Source: CAUTXO01 sp963542625 (GTDB lineage: Bacteria > Campylobacterota > Campylobacteria > Campylobacterales > SZUA-545). Taken from it: a DNA stretch of 64,000 bases. Numbering within the stretch: the first letter of the stretch is position 1; each line of letters opens with the position of its first letter. The position numbers and the translations under genes were made by a program. Shown piece by piece: positions 50,057 to 58,968 of the stretch. The stretch is taken from the NCBI GenBank assembly GCA_963542625.1, contig CAUTXO010000001.1:1-64000 (forward strand), given 5' to 3'. The notes under the pieces were generated by a model that did not search any database, was not told where the DNA came from, and saw nothing but the letters and a program-made list of their open reading frames with translations.

Positions 50057-52062
50057 AAGATCCCTTGCGCTGCATAGGTTTGCAACCATTTTTCAAAGTT
50101 AATCAAGCTCCAAATAAAAAGCCGCCTGTTTTCCTTGCCGTCAAAGTGGCGCTGGGCGATTTCGCGCACTTTTTTAGGGTCTAAAAACTCATACATCGCC
50201 GCGTTTTTATTGCCGATGACAAGGCGCACAAAATCCACGCTCTGCCCCCTAAACCACGTGCTATCCGGGCTTGAAAAGCCCTGCTTTACACCCGCTGCGA
50301 TGTCTTGCGGAATGTAATCTTTTACCGCTTGGCGCAAGATCTTCTTGCCGTCGTTTGTCTTTTGAAAGTAGGTGCTAGCCTTAGAAAGGCTGTTTTCATC
50401 AATTTTTACCACTTCCTGCAAATTAGCTAGCTTAAAATTAACGGGCAAGCTGCAAGCAAAATCCACAAGATCATTGTCTAAAAACGGCACGCGCGTTTCT
50501 AGCCCGTGCGCCATAGAAAGCTTGTCTTCAACCGTCAGCAAGCCGCGCAAAAAGGTCTTTGCTTCAAAGTAAAGAGAATGGTTGATGTAGTCCTGCGGCG
50601 AGTTATTTTTAACGTTTTTCTTAAAGACGTTTCTAAAGATCTCAATCGTCTGCACGTGCGCCACATCAGATCTAATAGGCTCAAAGAGTTCTTTTAGGTC
50701 GCGGTTTGGTAGCAATCTTTGCCAAAAAACGTAGTATTTGTTGATGTAATCGTCAAAATTCGTGCTGGCTGCGGCGCGGTAATACCGCCACGGATACCCG
50801 CCAAAGAGTTCGTCGCCGCCAATGCCGCTTAGCGCCACCTTGACAAAACGGCTAGCAAGCTTTGAGGCGTAGAAGTTTGGGTAGCTCTGCCCAATGCGCG
50901 GCTCTTCTAAATGATACGCAAAAAGCGGCAAGCAACGCTGCATATCGCCAGATTTTAGCACCATCTCGTAATGCTCGGTTTGGAAGATATAGCTAAGGCG
51001 CTCCGCGCGCGCGCGCTCGTCAAAGCTTAGCTCTATCCCGCTTGCGCTGCTTAGATCAAAGCCCACTGTAAAGGTTTTTAAAAGTGGCAATTTTGACGCC
51101 GCCACAGCCGTTATGCTGCCGCTATCTATGCCGCCTGATAAAAAACTGCCGATCTCAACGTCGCTAGCAAGCTGGCGCGAAACGGCTTGCGCAAAGAGTT
51201 CTTTTAGCTTTTTGGTAGCGGATACTTCATCTAGCGAGCCATCTTGAAAGAAGTTAAAATCCCAATAAAGGCTTTTTTTAAAGCTCCTTTTGTTTAGATC
51301 TAGCTCAATAAAAGATCCTGGCTCTAGGAGCCTAATCTCAGCAAAAAACGTCCTATCTGTAAAGATATTTTGAAAGGTAAAATACTCATAAAACGCCGCC
51401 TTATCAAGGGAAAAGCTAAGATCTTTATATTCTAAAATCGCCTTATTTTCGCTCGCAAAAATGAAAAACCCGTCTTTAAAGTAGTAGTAAAGCGGCTTAA
51501 TGCCGTAGCGGTCACGCGCGATGAAAAACTTCTTTTTGCGGTTATCCCACAGCGCAAAGGCAAACATACCGTTAAATTCCTTGACGCAAGCCGTGCCGTA
51601 GTGAATGTAGGCGTATAAAATCACTTCTGTATCGCTTGAAGTTTTGAACTTATACCCAAGCGCGGCGAGCCTTGCGCGAAGATCTTGGTAGTTGTAGATC
51701 TCGCCGTTAAAAACAATCCAAACTTCGCGGGAGATGTCGCTCATTGGCTGATGCGCGGCGGGGCTAAGATCTATAATGCTAAGGCGTCTGTGCGCCATCA
51801 TAAGGTCGTAATCGTGGAAGTTCAGCTCAGCCTGCGCACTCTCGTCTTCTTCGCACATCAAAAGCGGGGAAATGGCTTTAAAATTTCTGTCCGTTAGGTT
51901 TTGGTAAAACGAAACGCCAGGCGCGGATTTTGTCCCCGTGTGAAAATACAAATACCCAGCGTCGTCCCTGCCCCTGTGAGCGATTTTATCCGCCATAGGC
52001 CTTAATAAAGCCGGATTTACAAAGGGCTTATCCAAGCTTAACGCACCGACAATTCCGCACAT
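50053..52062 (-). CDS. asnB: Asparagine synthetase-type amidotransferase, 669 residues
   Basis: A third AsnB-type protein, longer than the others. It begins MCGIVGALSLDK with Cys2 present, has an insert of about 45 residues between HRGRDDAGY and MAHRRLSIIDL, then GEIYNYQDLRARLAAL and the PP-loop EIGSFLSGGIDSGSITAVAA. The rest of the synthetase domain is normal, including GIGGDELFGGYPWRY. A polymer-related amidation role is likely. It is the first gene of the visible operon; GGAAAG precedes its ATG. Confidence 0.88.
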   Translation of the reverse strand: MCGIVGALSLDKPFVNPALLRPMADKIAHRGRDDAGYLYFHTGTKSAPGVSFYQNLTDRNFKAISPLLMCEEDESAQAELNFHDYDLMMAHRRLSIIDLSPAAHQPMSDISREVWIVFNGEIYNYQDLRARLAALGYKFKTSSDTEVILYAYIHYGTACVKEFNGMFAFALWDNRKKKFFIARDRYGIKPLYYYFKDGFFIFASENKAILEYKDLSFSLDKAAFYEYFTFQNIFTDRTFFAEIRLLEPGSFIELDLNKRSFKKSLYWDFNFFQDGSLDEVSATKKLKELFAQAVSRQLASDVEIGSFLSGGIDSGSITAVAASKLPLLKTFTVGFDLSSASGIELSFDERARAERLSYIFQTEHYEMVLKSGDMQRCLPLFAYHLEEPRIGQSYPNFYASKLASRFVKVALSGIGGDELFGGYPWRYYRAAASTNFDDYINKYYVFWQRLLPNRDLKELFEPIRSDVAHVQTIEIFRNVFKKNVKNNSPQDYINHSLYFEAKTFLRGLLTVEDKLSMAHGLETRVPFLDNDLVDFACSLPVNFKLANLQEVVKIDENSLSKASTYFQKTNDGKKILRQAVKDYIPQDIAAGVKQGFSSPDSTWFRGQSVDFVRLVIGNKNAAMYEFLDPKKVREIAQRHFDGKENRRLFIWSLINFEKWLQTYAAQGIL

Positions 52063-52899
52063 TTCTTTCCTTTAAAAACCGTTATTCTACAAAAACAAGG
52101 CAAAAGTAAGCCCGCGCGGGTTTGGTAGCGCTTAGCGCGGCTAGATCTTGCGCGCTAGATCCACGCTAGATCCGTAACAGATCTTAGCGCCCGCGCGTAA
52201 CGCGTTGGCTTAGATCTAAGCGCCAAGCGTGCGGATTGGCACTGGCAAGATCTATGCTAGATCTAGCACGCGCAAGATCTTACCCCTACGCGATGCTTTT
52301 TCTTTTTTTAATTATGGTAGGGGTAGATCTTGACTAGGATTTGCGCTAGATCTAAGCGCTTGTGTTTTTTCTTTTTTAAATTAGGGGGAAAGGGATGGTA
52401 GATCTTAACTAAGATCTGTTAGCTAGATCTAGAGTTAGATCTTGACTAAGATCTTTTTTTAGGGGGAAGGGGGCTTGAATTGCTGCGTCACGGCTCCCGT
52501 TCCCCTTTGAACCCCCAGCCCCCGACGACGCTTTTTAAAGGGGCATAGCTACGCTATGCAAATTAGAAAAAATAAACTGCATAGCCTTTGGCTATGCCCC
52601 TTAAGAAGCGTGCTGTGGTTTAGGGGTTTGGGGGAAGTGGGTGGCTCGCAACTTGACCCCCTTTCCCCCAAAAGAAAAAAAATACAAGATCTAATAGGCG
52701 CCTTAGAGCTAGCTAACAGATCTTAGTCAAGATCTTAGCCCCCAAGATCTTAGCCTTAGAAAAAACATAAGATCTAAACGGTGCTTTAGATCTGGCTAAC
52801 AGATCTTAGGCAAGATCTTAAGTCAAAGTGGGTGGCGTAAAGATCCACGCTTGGTGGTGGCGGGCACGATTCGTGCAAGATCTCACACCGTAGATCCGG
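52063..52899. repeat. Long non-coding region with RGATCY arrays and a nested inverted repeat
   Basis: About 840 bases with no gene, upstream of the polysaccharide operon and downstream of slt. It has many AGATCT sites, three purine runs (GGGGGAAAGGGA-like at 52385, 52455 and 52630 regions) and matching pyrimidine runs around 52660. Left and right halves share inverted segments, for example ACTAAGATCTGTTAGCTAG (52407-52432 region) against CTAGCTAACAGATCTTAGT (52710-52730 region). The operon promoter is likely in the 52063-52140 part but no clear box is seen. Confidence 0.7.
52538..52602. repeat. Nested hairpin pair with four GCATAGC units
   Basis: AAGGGGCATAGC (52538-52549) pairs perfectly with GCTATGCCCCTT (52591-52602), and GCTATGCA (52553-52560) with TGCATAGC (52578-52585), giving one long hairpin. 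The same units also form two small hairpins: GCATAGC-TAC-GCTATGC (52543-52559) and GCATAGCC-TTT-GGCTATGC (52579-52597). It may act as a terminator, a processed RNA or the tip of a mobile repeat. Confidence 0.8.
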
Positions 52900-54486
52900 C
52901 TAGTTCTGCCTTAATAGATCCTGCATTTTCACAGGAATGCCGAGAATTTTTCTATACATATAGTAGTTCGTCAAAACCTTCTTGCCATAATCGCGCGACT
53001 CCTTGTATGGCACAAGCTCAATGCTTAAAAACGGGTCGTATTTGCCGCCTTTAAAGAGCTTGCTAACGACAAGCCGGTTTGTAAAACCGCTGCCTCCGTT
53101 GTAGGCGTAGGCAATTAGGAGCGGGTTTTTTTTGTAAATGTCGCGCAGGTAGTCGATGTGCGAAACGGCGTAGAGCAAGATCCTATCAACGCTAAAAAAA
53201 TCCGGCAAATAGGCGCTTTCTTTTCTTGTTTTTGCGATGCTTCTTATCAAAAATGGCATCATTTGCATAGCGCCGATGGCGTAAGAATGCGAAAGCGCGC
53301 ACGGAAAAAACCCGCTTTCTTGCTTTGCCAAAGCCAAAATTAACGCCTGATACTCCTTATCTAGCGCGGATAATTTCTTCTTCCACGGGTTGATGAAATA
53401 CTCATACTCAAAGCGCTCTAGCCTAGAATAAACCGCCGCCCTAAAAGGCTCGGCGTGCGGTCCGCCAAGCTCAAGCAGCAAGTGCTTTAGATCTTGCTTA
53501 CTAGCGCCGCGCAACCTTTGCAAAAAGGCGTCTAGGTAGAAAGGATCTTGCGTTTTTTTAAGCTCAAGCGGCTTGGATCTTGGCAGCGCGGGCGCGGCGG
53601 TTTTGTAGTTTGGCGGCGGGGCTAGCGCGGACTTTTCCCTAAAATAAACGGTGTAAAAGTTGATGTTTGTGCTCTCAGTAAGCCCAGCGCGCGGCTCCTT
53701 TGCGCCGGTGATAAGCCAAAGCCAGAAGTTGATTTTATCCTTGCCGCTTGAAGTTTTTGTGTGCTTTAGCGCCTGCTTTAAGCCTTTGATGGCAAGGGCT
53801 TCATTGCCTTTTTTTAGCGCCAGCATTGCGTAAAAAAACGCGGCATTTGCGCCAAGATTTTTCACGTCTAGCTTCAAAACCGAGCCGCTGATGGCATTTA
53901 GCGAAGTTTCAAGCGCAACGTGCTCGACGGATCTATCCAAATAATACCCCGCCTCAAGCGCGTCTATGAAACCACGAGAAAGCCGCACGTCTAACTTGTT
54001 TGCGCGGCATTTTGTACCGCAAAGGCTAAAGGCTTTTACGGCGGTTTGGGCGTTTGACGTCTTGAAATGCTTTGCGTCTGCCATATAGAATAGGATCTTA
54101 GCAAGCGCGGCGTCGGCGTCTTTGTAGCGCAGGGCTAGGACGATTTTATCGCTTTGCGAGAGCTCCGCCGCCTTTACAAAAGAAAAGCCTAGAAGCGAGC
54201 ACTCAAGCGGAGCGCTCACAAGCTCTTCTGGGGCTAGCGCTTGGCATTTTAGGTAGTCCTTTAGCGCCGCGTCTTGCGTGATTTTTAGCAAGGCTTCCAC
54301 GTGTGCGCGCTTAATGTCTTTGACGGAGTAGAAGATCTCTTGCGCCCGCGCCGCGTCTTGCGTGCTTTGCAAAAACAAAAGCGCGTAAAAATCCCTAGCC
54401 CTTGATGGCGGCTTGGACGCTAAAAACTCATAACTAACCGCATAAACAAAGGACGCAACAAGCAAAAAGGCTATGATTTTTTTCAA
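52900..54486 (-). CDS. slt: Soluble lytic murein transglycosylase
   Basis: Periplasmic enzyme that cleaves peptidoglycan to anhydro-muropeptides. It has 528 residues. A signal peptide or anchor occupies the first 20 residues (KKIIAFLLVASFVYAVSYEF). The middle is a helical superhelix. The C-terminal SLT domain has the catalytic Glu in ILALAKQESGFFPCA, then YAIGAMQMMPFL and LIAYAYNGG. The start is TTG overlapping the yggT stop (TTGA). Confidence 0.93.
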   Translation of the reverse strand: MKKIIAFLLVASFVYAVSYEFLASKPPSRARDFYALLFLQSTQDAARAQEIFYSVKDIKRAHVEALLKITQDAALKDYLKCQALAPEELVSAPLECSLLGFSFVKAAELSQSDKIVLALRYKDADAALAKILFYMADAKHFKTSNAQTAVKAFSLCGTKCRANKLDVRLSRGFIDALEAGYYLDRSVEHVALETSLNAISGSVLKLDVKNLGANAAFFYAMLALKKGNEALAIKGLKQALKHTKTSSGKDKINFWLWLITGAKEPRAGLTESTNINFYTVYFREKSALAPPPNYKTAAPALPRSKPLELKKTQDPFYLDAFLQRLRGASKQDLKHLLLELGGPHAEPFRAAVYSRLERFEYEYFINPWKKKLSALDKEYQALILALAKQESGFFPCALSHSYAIGAMQMMPFLIRSIAKTRKESAYLPDFFSVDRILLYAVSHIDYLRDIYKKNPLLIAYAYNGGSGFTNRLVVSKLFKGGKYDPFLSIELVPYKESRDYGKKVLTNYYMYRKILGIPVKMQDLLRQN

Positions 54487-54761
54487 AGCATTAAACCAGC
54501 AAGCAGCCTATCGAGCGTCGTTAAAGCCAAAATGACAATCACGGGGGAGAGATCTATGCCAGAAATCACCGTCGGCAAAAGCCGCCTAAACCTTGCAAAC
54601 ACAGGTTCGGTTAGGCGCAAAAGGATTTGCATAACGGGGTTAAAAGTATCCACCCTAGCCCAAGAAAGCACCGCCGCAACAATCACAACCCAAATGTAAA
54701 GCCAAATGATTTGATGAAGCAAAAACGCCAAAGCGTCTAAGATTGCGTATAAAAAATTCAT
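54483..54761 (-). CDS. YggT-family membrane protein
   Basis: A 92-residue protein with two membrane segments (residues about 8-30 and 70-90). Between them, LSWARVDTFNPVMQILLRLT and EPVFARFRRLLPTVISGIDL form the typical YggT signature. Its role is poorly known; plant and bacterial relatives affect membrane or division processes. It overlaps slt by 4 bases. Confidence 0.9.
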   Translation of the reverse strand: MNFLYAILDALAFLLHQIIWLYIWVVIVAAVLSWARVDTFNPVMQILLRLTEPVFARFRRLLPTVISGIDLSPVIVILALTTLDRLLAGLML

Positions 54762-54948
54762 ACCGTCTCCAAAAACACAAGTTTAGCCAAGCAGGCTTAA
54801 ACCAGCGCGGATCTTAGCTTGGATCTTGCACACCGTGAGTGACTTTACGCAATGAGACTAGCGTTAAGATCTGTCAAGATCTTACGCCCAAGATCCACAG
54901 CAAACGGCGCTAAAGATCCTAGCCCAAGATCTAGCGCCTAAGATCTTC
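54762..54948. repeat. RGATCY cluster between yggT and flgH
   Basis: Eight GATC sites in 187 bases, all RGATCY. The spacer AGCAAACGGCGCTAAAGATCCT (54898-54920 region) reappears with small changes near 61878, showing that longer units are shared between distant clusters. Confidence 0.75.
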
Positions 54949-55653
54949 TCAAAACGGCCAAAGAAAGCTAAGGAGTTTTGTGCCCCAGCCCTTTTCTACC
55001 GAGCTTTCTACGTCGCCTTCGGTTTTGTAAAGGATCCTAGCGTCGGCAATTAAATTGGAATTTATCCTGTTTTGCAAGTCTATGTCGTAAGATCTTGCGA
55101 CCCCGCTTAGCTGAATGACTTGCTTTTCGCCATTGACTAAAATTTCTTTTGAGCCTTCTATGAAATAATTGCCGTTTGCCATCACTTTGACTATCCTAGC
55201 GGCAAGGACGGTATTGAATTGATCCGTTCTATCATTGGATCCGCTGCCTTCAAAGCTTGAGTTTGTGTTTGAGTTAAAGCCAAAGGCCGTGGCGTTTGCA
55301 ATGCCCTTTGCAAGCCCGCGTGCGGCGGCGTCTGAGCCCTCATAACTAAACTTTGCCGGCGCAAGGTTTGAAAGGTTTTTGCGTTCCACTTTTTTAGAGC
55401 CCTTTGTGCTAGAGCTTGCGCGCTCGGTGATTATGACGGTTACTATGTCGTTTATTCTCATCGCTTTTCTGTCGGAAAATAGGGGGTTATCGCCGCTACC
55501 ATATAAACTGCCTAAATTTTCTACGTCTTCATCTTCAGCCGATGGCATTTGCTCCACGTATTTAGGCGGTTTAAAGCTAATCTCTGGGCTCAAAGGCTTT
55601 GTGCTGCACCCGCTAAAAACAAGCGCCAAAGCCAAAAAAAATGCGTATTTCAT
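54949..55653 (-). CDS. flgH: Flagellar L-ring lipoprotein FlgH
   Basis: Forms the outer-membrane L ring of the flagellar basal body. It has 234 residues. The lipobox LVFSGC places the lipidated Cys at residue 16. Conserved FlgH segments are LFSDRKAMRINDIVTVIITE and, later, NYFIEGSKEILVNGEKQVIQ. A good sigma-54 promoter lies 44 bases upstream. It stands apart from flgFG. Confidence 0.96.
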   Translation of the reverse strand: MKYAFFLALALVFSGCSTKPLSPEISFKPPKYVEQMPSAEDEDVENLGSLYGSGDNPLFSDRKAMRINDIVTVIITERASSSTKGSKKVERKNLSNLAPAKFSYEGSDAAARGLAKGIANATAFGFNSNTNSSFEGSGSNDRTDQFNTVLAARIVKVMANGNYFIEGSKEILVNGEKQVIQLSGVARSYDIDLQNRINSNLIADARILYKTEGDVESSVEKGWGTKLLSFLWPF

Positions 55654-55696
55654 AACAACCTTTCAATCAAGCTAAGTCAATTAAACTACCAGCATA

Positions 55697-55710
55697 GCAA
55701 TAACAGTTCC
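55697..55710 (-). promoter_or_regulatory. Sigma-54 promoter of flgH
   Basis: On the minus strand GGAACTGTTATTGCT gives GG-N10-GC with the Campylobacter form GGAAC-N5-TTGCT. Transcription would begin near 55685, about 32 bases before the flgH ATG. This agrees with the usual sigma-54 control of rod and ring genes. Confidence 0.75.
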
Positions 55711-55731
55711 GTTTGCTTAAAGTAATCATTG

Positions 55732-55737
55732 TATAAT
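55732..55737 (+). promoter_or_regulatory. -10 box (TGTATAAT) of yqeY-valS
   Basis: TATAAT with an upstream TG, 26 bases before the yqeY ATG. It lies back to back with the flgH sigma-54 promoter. Confidence 0.6.
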
Positions 55738-55763
55738 CGCAAAATTTTTAATGAAAGGCTACA

Positions 55764-56225
55764 ATGGAAGCGACGGAAACAACGAGCTTAAAACTACAAA
55801 TCAAGAGCGATACAAAAATCGCAATGCGCGCAAAGGAAATTTTGCGGCGTGACACGCTAAGAAACATTACAGCGGCAATCAAACAAGTAGAAATTGACGA
55901 GCAAATCGAGGCTTCAAACGAGCGCGTTTGCCAAATAATGCAGGCGATGATTAAAAAAAGAACCGACGCCATAGAGCAATACATAGCCGGCAGACGCGAC
56001 GACTTAGTATCAAGAGCGCAAAGAGAAATAGCCGTTATTAGCGAGTATTTGCCCGAGCAGCTAAGCGATGAAGATCTAAGCGCAGAAGTTGCCAAGATCA
56101 TCGCAGATCTTGGAGCCGCTGGCATTGCAGATCTTGGCAAGGTAATGCAAGAAGCCAAGGCAAGAATAGGCGTAAGCGCGTCCGCGCAAAGGATCTCACA
56201 AGAGGCCAAAAAACAACTTTCATAG
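55764..56225 (+). CDS. GatB/YqeY-domain protein
   Basis: A 153-residue protein with the YqeY pattern: LKLQIKSDTKIAMRAKEILR, LRNITAAIKQVEIDEQIEAS, ISEYLPEQLSDEDLSAEVAK and IADLGKVMQEAKARIG. The family resembles the tail of GatB amidotransferase and may affect tRNA or tRNA-synthetase function. It precedes valS by 7 bases. Confidence 0.92.
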   Translation: MEATETTSLKLQIKSDTKIAMRAKEILRRDTLRNITAAIKQVEIDEQIEASNERVCQIMQAMIKKRTDAIEQYIAGRRDDLVSRAQREIAVISEYLPEQLSDEDLSAEVAKIIADLGAAGIADLGKVMQEAKARIGVSASAQRISQEAKKQLS

Positions 56226-56232
56226 GACGCAA

Positions 56233-58812
56233 ATGCCAAACGCTTACGACCCGCAAAACTCCGGCTTGCTTTATAAATTCTGGGAAGAAAACGGCTTTTT
56301 TGAGCCGCAAGACGCCGCCGGCGACAAAACATTTTGCATAATGATGCCCCCACCAAACATCACGGGGCGGCTCCACATCGGGCACGCGCTGACTTTTACT
56401 TTGCAAGACATCATCACGCGATACAAAAGAATGAGCGGGTTTAAGACGCTTTGGCAGCCAGGCACGGATCACGCAAGCATTGCGGTAGAAAACATCGTAG
56501 AAAAACAGCTAGCGCAAGAAGGGCTAACAAAACAGCAGCTAGGCAGGGAAGAATTTTTGCGCCGTGTTTGGCAGTGGAAAGAAAAAAGCGGCGCGGACAT
56601 CGTTCATCAGTTGCGCCGGCTTGGCGTATCGCCGGCTTGGAGCCGCGAGCGTTTTACGATGGACGATGGCTTAAGCAAGGCGGTTAGAAAAGCCTTCGTG
56701 CAACTTTACAACGAGGGCAATATTTTCAAAGGAAACTATCTTGTCAATTGGTGCGTAAGGTGCGGCGCGCTATCAGACATCGAAGTAGAATACGAAGAAC
56801 ACAAGGGCAATTTATACTATTTAAAATACTCACTTGATGGCGAAAACGGCTTTGTAACCGTTGCCACGACGCGCCCAGAGACTTACTTTGGCGATACCGC
56901 CCTTATGGTAAATCCGCACGATGAAAAAAACAAGCACCTAATAGGCAAAACGGCTGTGCTCCCGCTCATTGGCACAAAGATCCCAATCATTGCCGATGAA
57001 TTTGTTGATGAAAGCTTTGGTAGCGGGGTTGTAAAGGTAACACCCGCGCACGATCCAAACGACTACGAAGTCGGCAAACGCCACGGCTTGGAATTTAAAA
57101 CTATCTTTGATGAGCGCGGGATCTTAAACAATCTTTGCGGAGATTTTTCAGGGCTTAGCGTTAAAAACGTAAGAAGCGCGGTTATAGAAGAGCTGCAAGA
57201 AAAGGGCTTTGTGGAAAAAATAGAGCCGCACGTTCATCAAGTGGGGCATTGCTACCGCTGCAACACAGTGATTGAGCCCTTTATTTCCAAGCAATGGTTT
57301 TTGAAAAAGGAAGTCGCGCAAAAGGCGATAGATCTTGTCAATGCCGGGCAAACAAAATTCCACCCGCAAGGCTGGAAAAACAATTACGACGCTTGGATGC
57401 GCGACCTACGCGACTGGTGCATTTCAAGGCAACTTTACTGGGGGCATAAGATCCCCGTTTTTTACTGCGACGCCTGCGGATACGAAACAGCAAGCGAGCA
57501 AGATCTAAGCGTCTGCCCTAAATGCGGCGGCAAAATGCGCGGCGATGAAGACGTGCTAGATACTTGGTTTAGCTCGGCGTCTTGGCCCTTTTCTACGCTT
57601 GGTTGGGGCAATGCGGGTAACCCCAAAACGCGCCCTGACGACCTTAAAAACTACTACCCAAATTCGCTACTAATCACGGGCTTTGATATTTTGTTTTTCT
57701 GGGTGGCTAGAATGCTGATGTTTGGCGTGCATTTTCTGGGGCAAGTGCCTTTTAAAGACGTTTATTTGCACGCGCTGGTTAAGGACGAAAAGGGGCAAAA
57801 AATGAGTAAATCCAAAGGAAACGTGATAGATCCTTTGGAGATTGTGGATACGCTCGGCGCGGATACTTTGCGCTTTACGCTTGCCGCGCTTGCCGTTCAG
57901 GGCAGGGATATTAAGCTTTCAAAAGAGCACCTAACGCAATACAGAAATTTTGCCAACAAGATCTTCAACGCAAAAAATTACCTACTCCTAAACACGCAAA
58001 ACGTGCAAGATCTTGACGCTCCCGCCGTGCAAACGGGGCTTGGAAAGTTTATGCTACATAAGTTTTCGTGTGCTTTGCGCGAGCTAAAAACAAACCTAGA
58101 TAGCTACCGCTTTAACGACGCGGCGCTGGTGCTTTACAAGTTTTTCTGGAATGACTTTTGCGACTGGGGCATAGAATTTGCCAAGGCAAGCCCGCAAAGC
58201 GTGCCAGAGCTTGCCGCCATTTTTAAAGAAAGCCTAAAAATGCTGCACCCGTTTATGCCGTTTTTAAGCGAAGAACTCTACCAAGAGCTAGGCGGCACGG
58301 AGCTTACAAAGCAAACGTCCATAATGTCCGCGCCCTTCCCAAGCACGGATTTTAAAGATGAAAAAACCGCAGCGGAATTTGAGCTAATAATTGAAGCCGT
58401 GCAATCGCTAAGGCGGGCAAAGGTGCCTATCGATATGGCAAACAAAACCGTCAAAAAGGCTTATCTGCTAACAAGCAAGCACATAAGCGAGCTAGGCTTA
58501 ATCAAAAAACTAGGCAAGGTTGATGAGCTTGAAATCGTCCAAACCGAGCCAGATGGTTGCGTTAGCGATGTGTCGCAAAACCTAAAAAGCCTTATCCCAA
58601 CGGCGGCGCTAGATCTAAGCGAAGTTAAAGCTAGGCTAAACGCACAAATGGCTAAGGCGCAAAAAGAGCAAGAAAAGCTTGAGCGTATGCTTGGCAATGA
58701 AAATTTTGTTAAAAACGCCCCGCCAGCGGTTGTGGAAGCAAACAAAAAAAATCTAGCCGAAACCCTAGCGCAAATTAAAAAATTCAGCGACGAACTAAAG
58801 CGCCTTAGCTAG
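56233..58812 (+). CDS. valS: Valyl-tRNA synthetase
   Basis: Charges tRNA-Val. It has 859 residues, normal for the enzyme. The class I motifs are PPPNITGRLHIGHALTFTLQ near residue 40 and KMSKSKGNVIDP near residue 520. It has zinc-type CxxC pairs (CYRCNTV, CDACGYE, CPKCGG), the editing domain and a C-terminal coiled-coil arm (KAQKEQEKLERMLGNENFV). Its ribosome site is AGGACG. It shares a message with the YqeY-like gene. Confidence 0.97.
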   Translation: MPNAYDPQNSGLLYKFWEENGFFEPQDAAGDKTFCIMMPPPNITGRLHIGHALTFTLQDIITRYKRMSGFKTLWQPGTDHASIAVENIVEKQLAQEGLTKQQLGREEFLRRVWQWKEKSGADIVHQLRRLGVSPAWSRERFTMDDGLSKAVRKAFVQLYNEGNIFKGNYLVNWCVRCGALSDIEVEYEEHKGNLYYLKYSLDGENGFVTVATTRPETYFGDTALMVNPHDEKNKHLIGKTAVLPLIGTKIPIIADEFVDESFGSGVVKVTPAHDPNDYEVGKRHGLEFKTIFDERGILNNLCGDFSGLSVKNVRSAVIEELQEKGFVEKIEPHVHQVGHCYRCNTVIEPFISKQWFLKKEVAQKAIDLVNAGQTKFHPQGWKNNYDAWMRDLRDWCISRQLYWGHKIPVFYCDACGYETASEQDLSVCPKCGGKMRGDEDVLDTWFSSASWPFSTLGWGNAGNPKTRPDDLKNYYPNSLLITGFDILFFWVARMLMFGVHFLGQVPFKDVYLHALVKDEKGQKMSKSKGNVIDPLEIVDTLGADTLRFTLAALAVQGRDIKLSKEHLTQYRNFANKIFNAKNYLLLNTQNVQDLDAPAVQTGLGKFMLHKFSCALRELKTNLDSYRFNDAALVLYKFFWNDFCDWGIEFAKASPQSVPELAAIFKESLKMLHPFMPFLSEELYQELGGTELTKQTSIMSAPFPSTDFKDEKTAAEFELIIEAVQSLRRAKVPIDMANKTVKKAYLLTSKHISELGLIKKLGKVDELEIVQTEPDGCVSDVSQNLKSLIPTAALDLSEVKARLNAQMAKAQKEQEKLERMLGNENFVKNAPPAVVEANKKNLAETLAQIKKFSDELKRLS

Positions 58813-58968
58813 CCGCGCACGCCCCCGCACCCCGCGCAAGATCTAAGCTTACAACCTTACTCTTGCGCGTCTTGCGCTTACGCGCGAACGGTTTGCGATT
58901 TAGCACATTTAACATTTGCGTGCTAAAATTTCGCGGAAGTTTGAGTGAATAAGACTAAAGGATTAAAA

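Noticed and set aside
58945..58968. HtpG start at the upstream GTG
   Set aside because: The ATG at 58969 has AAAGGATT at good spacing and gives the standard N-terminus; the extra eight residues are not conserved in the family.
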